Source: Mumia sp. Pv4-285
GTDB lineage: Bacteria > Actinomycetota > Actinomycetes > Propionibacteriales > Nocardioidaceae
Length of the DNA: 64,000 bases
Assembly (NCBI RefSeq): GCF_041320275.1
Contig: NZ_CP162023.1
Location: 1,550,001-1,614,000 of the forward strand
Direction: 5' to 3'
This document shows positions 61,763 through 64,000 of the stretch, piece by piece. The first letter of the stretch is position 1. Every line of letters begins with the position of its first letter. A program made the translations under genes and the position numbers. The notes under the pieces are model-generated. The model saw only the letters and a list, made by a program, of their open reading frames with translations. It was not told the origin of the DNA and searched no databases.

Positions 61763-61791
61763 CGGGCGGCGCTCGACCCGGAAGCGGTAAG

Positions 61792-61811
61792 GTGCAACAA
61801 TATTATTGCAC
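61792..61811. promoter_or_regulatory. ArsR-type operator
   Basis: GTGCAACAATATTATTGCAC is a near-perfect 20-bp palindrome with one mismatched pair. The AT-rich centre and 20-bp size fit ArsR/SmtB operators. TATTAT at 61801-61806 can serve as the -10. The start codon is at 61832, preceded by GAGGAG. Confidence 0.7.
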
Positions 61812-61831
61812 GTCCGAACCGAGGAGAGCAC

Positions 61832-62284
61832 ATGGACGACCGGATCGAGCAGCAGATCGACATCGACGCCCCGGCTGACCGGGTCTGGGTCCTCGTCACC
61901 GTCCCGGGCTGGTACATCAACGACGGATCGGCGTACGAGGAGCACGAGATCGAGCGACGTGGAGACGTCGATCTCGTGCACGACCGCACGCACGGCACCT
62001 TCGCGTTCCGGACGGTGACGCTCGAGCGCCCCCGCTACGCCGCGTTCCGATGGATCAGCGACCATGCGGCGCCCGAGCCTGACGCCGAGTCCACGCTCGT
62101 CGAGTTCTGGATCGACGAGCGCCCCGGAGGAGTGACCCTCCGGGTCGCGGAGAGCGGCTTCGCGTCGCTCGGCGGGACCGAGGACGATCGCCGCAAGCGC
62201 CTCGCCGACAACACCGAGGGCTGGACCATCGAGCTCGCGATCGCCCGGGCGTACGTCGAGTCGGTCGCGACGGCGCAGGCGTGA
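61832..62284 (+). CDS. SRPBCC-family (AHSA1-like) protein
   Basis: 150 aa. QQIDIDAPADRVWVLVTVPG at the N-terminus and VTLRVAESGF near the C-terminus mark the AHSA1-like branch of the helix-grip fold. Usually co-encoded with an ArsR regulator, as here (4-nt overlap). Such pairs are widespread, and the ligand is generally unknown. First gene behind the ArsR operator. Confidence 0.9.
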   Translation: MDDRIEQQIDIDAPADRVWVLVTVPGWYINDGSAYEEHEIERRGDVDLVHDRTHGTFAFRTVTLERPRYAAFRWISDHAAPEPDAESTLVEFWIDERPGGVTLRVAESGFASLGGTEDDRRKRLADNTEGWTIELAIARAYVESVATAQA

Positions 62285-62604
62285 GCGCTGGCGCGTCCCC
62301 CGCGCCGGCGTTCGCGGCCCTGGGGGACGAGACCCGTTGGGCGCTCCTCGTCCGGCTGGGCGACGGGCCGGCCTCGGCCTCGTCTCTCGCCGCGGAGCTG
62401 CCGATCTCGCGGCAGGCCGTCCTCAAGCACCTCGAGATCCTCCGCGACGTCGGGCTCGTCGAGTCGCAGCGGCGCGGCCGCGAGGTGCTGTTCCGTCCGA
62501 TCGGCTCCGAGCTGAGCCGGCTCGGGCGTGACCTGCAGCGGCACGCCGACGCCTGGGACCGTCGTCTGAAACTCCTCAAGCGCGCCGCCGAGAACGGTGC
62601 CTGA
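62281..62604 (+). CDS. ArsR-family transcriptional regulator
   Basis: 107 aa from GTG, overlapping the SRPBCC stop by 4 nt. Winged helix: ALGDETRWALLVRLGDGPAS, then LPISRQAVLKHLEILRDVGL. No cysteine metal site, so it probably senses an organic ligand, or works with its SRPBCC partner, rather than a metal. The palindrome at 61792-61811 is its likely autoregulatory target. Confidence 0.93.
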   Translation: MSAGASPAPAFAALGDETRWALLVRLGDGPASASSLAAELPISRQAVLKHLEILRDVGLVESQRRGREVLFRPIGSELSRLGRDLQRHADAWDRRLKLLKRAAENGA

Positions 62605-62637
62605 CGACCCGGTCTCGACAACTCCTCGGAGGATTGG

Positions 62638-62656
62638 TTAGGTTTACCTAACTCAT
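62638..62656. promoter_or_regulatory. IdeR/DtxR iron box
   Basis: The perfect arms TTAGGT and ACCTAA (62638-62651, centre TT) extend to TTAGGTTTACCTAACTCAT, which matches the 19-bp consensus of the iron-dependent repressor in its left and central positions. It lies 17 nt before the start codon of the siderophore-interacting protein. Confidence 0.8.
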
Positions 62657-62673
62657 CCGTCCGAGGAGGACCT

Positions 62674-63507
62674 GTGGCCCGCACGAACCTGGACTCGACC
62701 CACGTCGAGGCCCGCACGCCCGGCTTGACCACCCTGCACGTCCTTCGGCGGACGCAGGTGTCCCCGAGCTTCGTGCGCGTCACCCTGGGAGGCGGGGACG
62801 TCGCCGACTTCGTCGCGCTCGGGTACGACCAGTGGTTCCGGCTCTTCCTTCCGGTCTCCGACACCTCACTCACGCGGGTCCCGAAGAAGCTCACCACACT
62901 CTCGTACCTGAAGTTCCTCACCGTCTCGAAGACCGATCGCCCGGTGCTGCGCAACTACACCGTGCGCGCCTACCGGGCGGACGGCGCCGACGGGCCGGAG
63001 CTCGACGTCGACTTCGTCGTCCACGGCTCGACCGAGGACGGCACGGCAGGCCCGGCTGCATCGTGGGCACAGACCTGCAGCCCCGGGGACGCCGTCGCCG
63101 TCCTCGACGAGGGCGTGTGCTTCAACCCGCCGCCCGGGACGTCCCGCGTCGTGCTCGCGGCGGACGAGACGGGCCTGCCCGCCGTGGCAGGGATCCTGGG
63201 CTCGCTCGACGTCGACGCGGCCGGCCACGTCGTGGTCGAGGTCCCCACCGACGGCGATCGCCAGGACCTCGATGCGCCGGCCGGGATCGACATCACCTGG
63301 GTCGTCCGCGACGACCACGCCGCCGTGCCCGGTCGGGCGGCGCTCGCTGCCGTGCAGGCGCTCGAGCTCCCTGACGAACCGGCGTACGCCTGGGTCGTCG
63401 GGGAGTCCGGCCTCGTGACGGGCGCGCGACGCCACTGGGTGCAGGCCGGCCTGCCGAAGGAGAGCATCACGTTCGTCGGCTACTGGAAGGCGGGCAAGGC
63501 CCACTGA
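62674..63507 (+). CDS. Siderophore-interacting protein (FAD-dependent ferric reductase)
   Basis: 277 aa, GTG after GAGGAGG. Reduces ferric siderophores in the cytoplasm to release iron. The FAD-binding motif is RNYTVRAYR, followed by the SIP dimerisation and NAD(P)H-binding domain (VVLAADETGLPAVAGIL). The C-terminal AYAWVVGESGLVTGARRHW is diagnostic. The iron box upstream implies repression by iron-loaded IdeR. No siderophore transporter lies within the window. Confidence 0.93.
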   Translation: MARTNLDSTHVEARTPGLTTLHVLRRTQVSPSFVRVTLGGGDVADFVALGYDQWFRLFLPVSDTSLTRVPKKLTTLSYLKFLTVSKTDRPVLRNYTVRAYRADGADGPELDVDFVVHGSTEDGTAGPAASWAQTCSPGDAVAVLDEGVCFNPPPGTSRVVLAADETGLPAVAGILGSLDVDAAGHVVVEVPTDGDRQDLDAPAGIDITWVVRDDHAAVPGRAALAAVQALELPDEPAYAWVVGESGLVTGARRHWVQAGLPKESITFVGYWKAGKAH

Positions 63508-63510
63508 GTC

Positions 63511-63546
63511 GTCGAGGCGCCCTCTCGGGGGTGAGGGCGCCTCGAC
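63511..63546. terminator. Bidirectional terminator
   Basis: Perfect 13-bp stem (GTCGAGGCGCCCT at 63511-63523 with its complement at 63534-63546) between two convergent genes, 3 nt after the siderophore-interacting protein stop. Confidence 0.8.
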
Positions 63547-63561
63547 CCGCGGCTGGGAGCC

Positions 63562-63861
63562 TCAGTCGAACAGGTCGGAGAGCCAGTTCTCCTTCTTCTT
63601 CCGCTTGTAGCCGCGGTCGTCGTAGCCACGCTGCTGGTAGGAAGGCTGCTGGTACGACTGCTGCTGAGGGCGCTCCTGGTAGGTCGGCGCGGGCGCCGGG
63701 GCCGGAGCGGCTGCGGGCGGGGCCTGGGTGCCGGCACGGTCGATGATCTTGTCGAGCTCGCCGCGGTCGAGCCAGACGCCGCGGCACTCCGGGCAGTAGT
63801 CGATCTCGATCCCGCTGCGTTCGCTCATCACGAGGGTGGTCTCGTCGTTGGGGCATCTCAT
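63562..63861 (-). CDS. Zinc-ribbon (zf-TFIIB) protein
   Basis: 99 aa from ATG at 63861. MRCPNDETTLVMSERSGIEI begins a single zinc ribbon completed by YCPECRGVWLDRGELDKII; one CxxC pair is incomplete at the N-terminus (CPND). A low-complexity Ala/Pro then Gln/Tyr-rich linker of about 45 residues follows (for example QQSYQQPSYQQRGYDDRGY). The protein ends KENWLSDLFD, a conserved tail of this family. Function unknown. Longer in-frame starts overlap the upstream gene. Confidence 0.85.
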   Translation of the reverse strand: MRCPNDETTLVMSERSGIEIDYCPECRGVWLDRGELDKIIDRAGTQAPPAAAPAPAPAPTYQERPQQQSYQQPSYQQRGYDDRGYKRKKKENWLSDLFD

Positions 63862-63865
63862 GGGT

Positions 63866-64000
63866 TCATCCTGCTGGGTCGGAGGGCCGCAACCAAGGGT
63901 CGTCCTCGTTGCTCGACCGCTGTGCCAGCATCGCAAGGACGGTGGGCTCCTCCGACGACAGCCGCTCGACCTCTTCGCCGCCGTCGCACCGGCACAGCGC
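63866..64000 (-). CDS. 3' end of an unidentified gene (partial)
   Basis: An open frame enters from the right edge on the minus strand and stops at 63866-63868, leaving 44 C-terminal residues. They are acidic and polar (for example GGEEVERLSSEEPTVLAM, then LAQRSSNEDDPWLRP). A CRC near the edge hints at a metal site. It ends 4 nt before the zinc-ribbon start, so the two would be one transcript. Too short to name. Confidence 0.45.
   Translation of the reverse strand, partial: ALCRCDGGEEVERLSSEEPTVLAMLAQRSSNEDDPWLRPSDPAG

Noticed and set aside
53672-62604. Accessory block considered as a mobile island
   Set aside because: No integrase, transposase or direct repeats flank it. The tRNA-Ala at 53445 is intact, but I see no second copy of its 3' end downstream in the window, and base composition matches the rest.

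Overview
The window is about 70% G+C, with GTG starts, ClpP1/ClpP2 in tandem, actinobacterial-type lipoproteins, an iron box of the DtxR/IdeR kind and many genes that appear to be transcribed leaderless. This points to an actinobacterium. The gene order (rpiB-nei, tig-clpP1-clpP2-clpX, valS/folC, ndk, mreBCD-pbp2-rodA, rne-rplU-rpmA-obg-proB-proA-nadD-rsfS) and a repeat containing CTGGTCGAG suggest the Nocardioidaceae or Propionibacteriales (Nocardioides or Aeromicrobium-like). That placement is inference. Almost all of the window is chromosomal core. I see no prophage, transposase, rRNA or CRISPR array.

Layout. 0-10 kb: an esterase, ribose-5-phosphate isomerase B, an Nei-type glycosylase, a 58-aa small protein, a secreted protein, tRNA-Gly(UCC) and tRNA-Pro(UGG), trigger factor, a lipase-like hydrolase, an SRPBCC protein, then clpP1-clpP2-clpX. 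This is a protein-folding and proteolysis block. 10-20.7 kb: a YeiH-type permease with its divergent LysR regulator, an enoyl-reductase-like oxidoreductase, a GNAT protein, valS, an MMPL transporter, folC, a DUF4233-like membrane protein and ndk. 20.7-27.1 kb: a LacI regulator, a GH13 alpha-glucosidase and a sugar ABC transporter (binding protein plus two permeases, no ATPase). 27.1-33 kb: the elongation cassette mreB-mreC-mreD-pbp2-rodA.

33-53.5 kb: the radical SAM protein and the DUF2344 protein that usually sit side by side are separated here by a GNAT gene, a CynX/NimT-type MFS permease and a complete five-gene peptide-type ABC operon with an unusual 5' leader. Then come rne/rng, rplU, rpmA, obgE, proB, a small unknown protein, proA, a 47-aa membrane microprotein, nadD, rsfS, a histidine phosphatase and tRNA-Ala(GGC). 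53.6-64 kb is accessory-like: a sulfatase, two metallo-beta-lactamase-fold proteins, a flavin monooxygenase-like protein, a TrpB2-type synthase, and three small self-regulated units, each with a visible operator (Rrf2 with an MFS pump, SRPBCC with ArsR, and a siderophore-interacting protein behind an iron box). The window ends in a zinc-ribbon protein and the 3' end of another gene.

The signals beyond ordinary annotation are a leaderless-promoter signature (TANNNT, 6-7 nt, start codon) at thirteen genes; a 31-bp interspersed repeat present in both orientations with a degenerate tandem array; a possible translational switch ahead of the peptide ABC operon; a 15-bp hairpin that may set the binding protein to permease ratio in the sugar ABC operon; and a GAGGTG/CACCTC inverted-repeat array behind ndk. 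No wholly new multi-gene system is evident.
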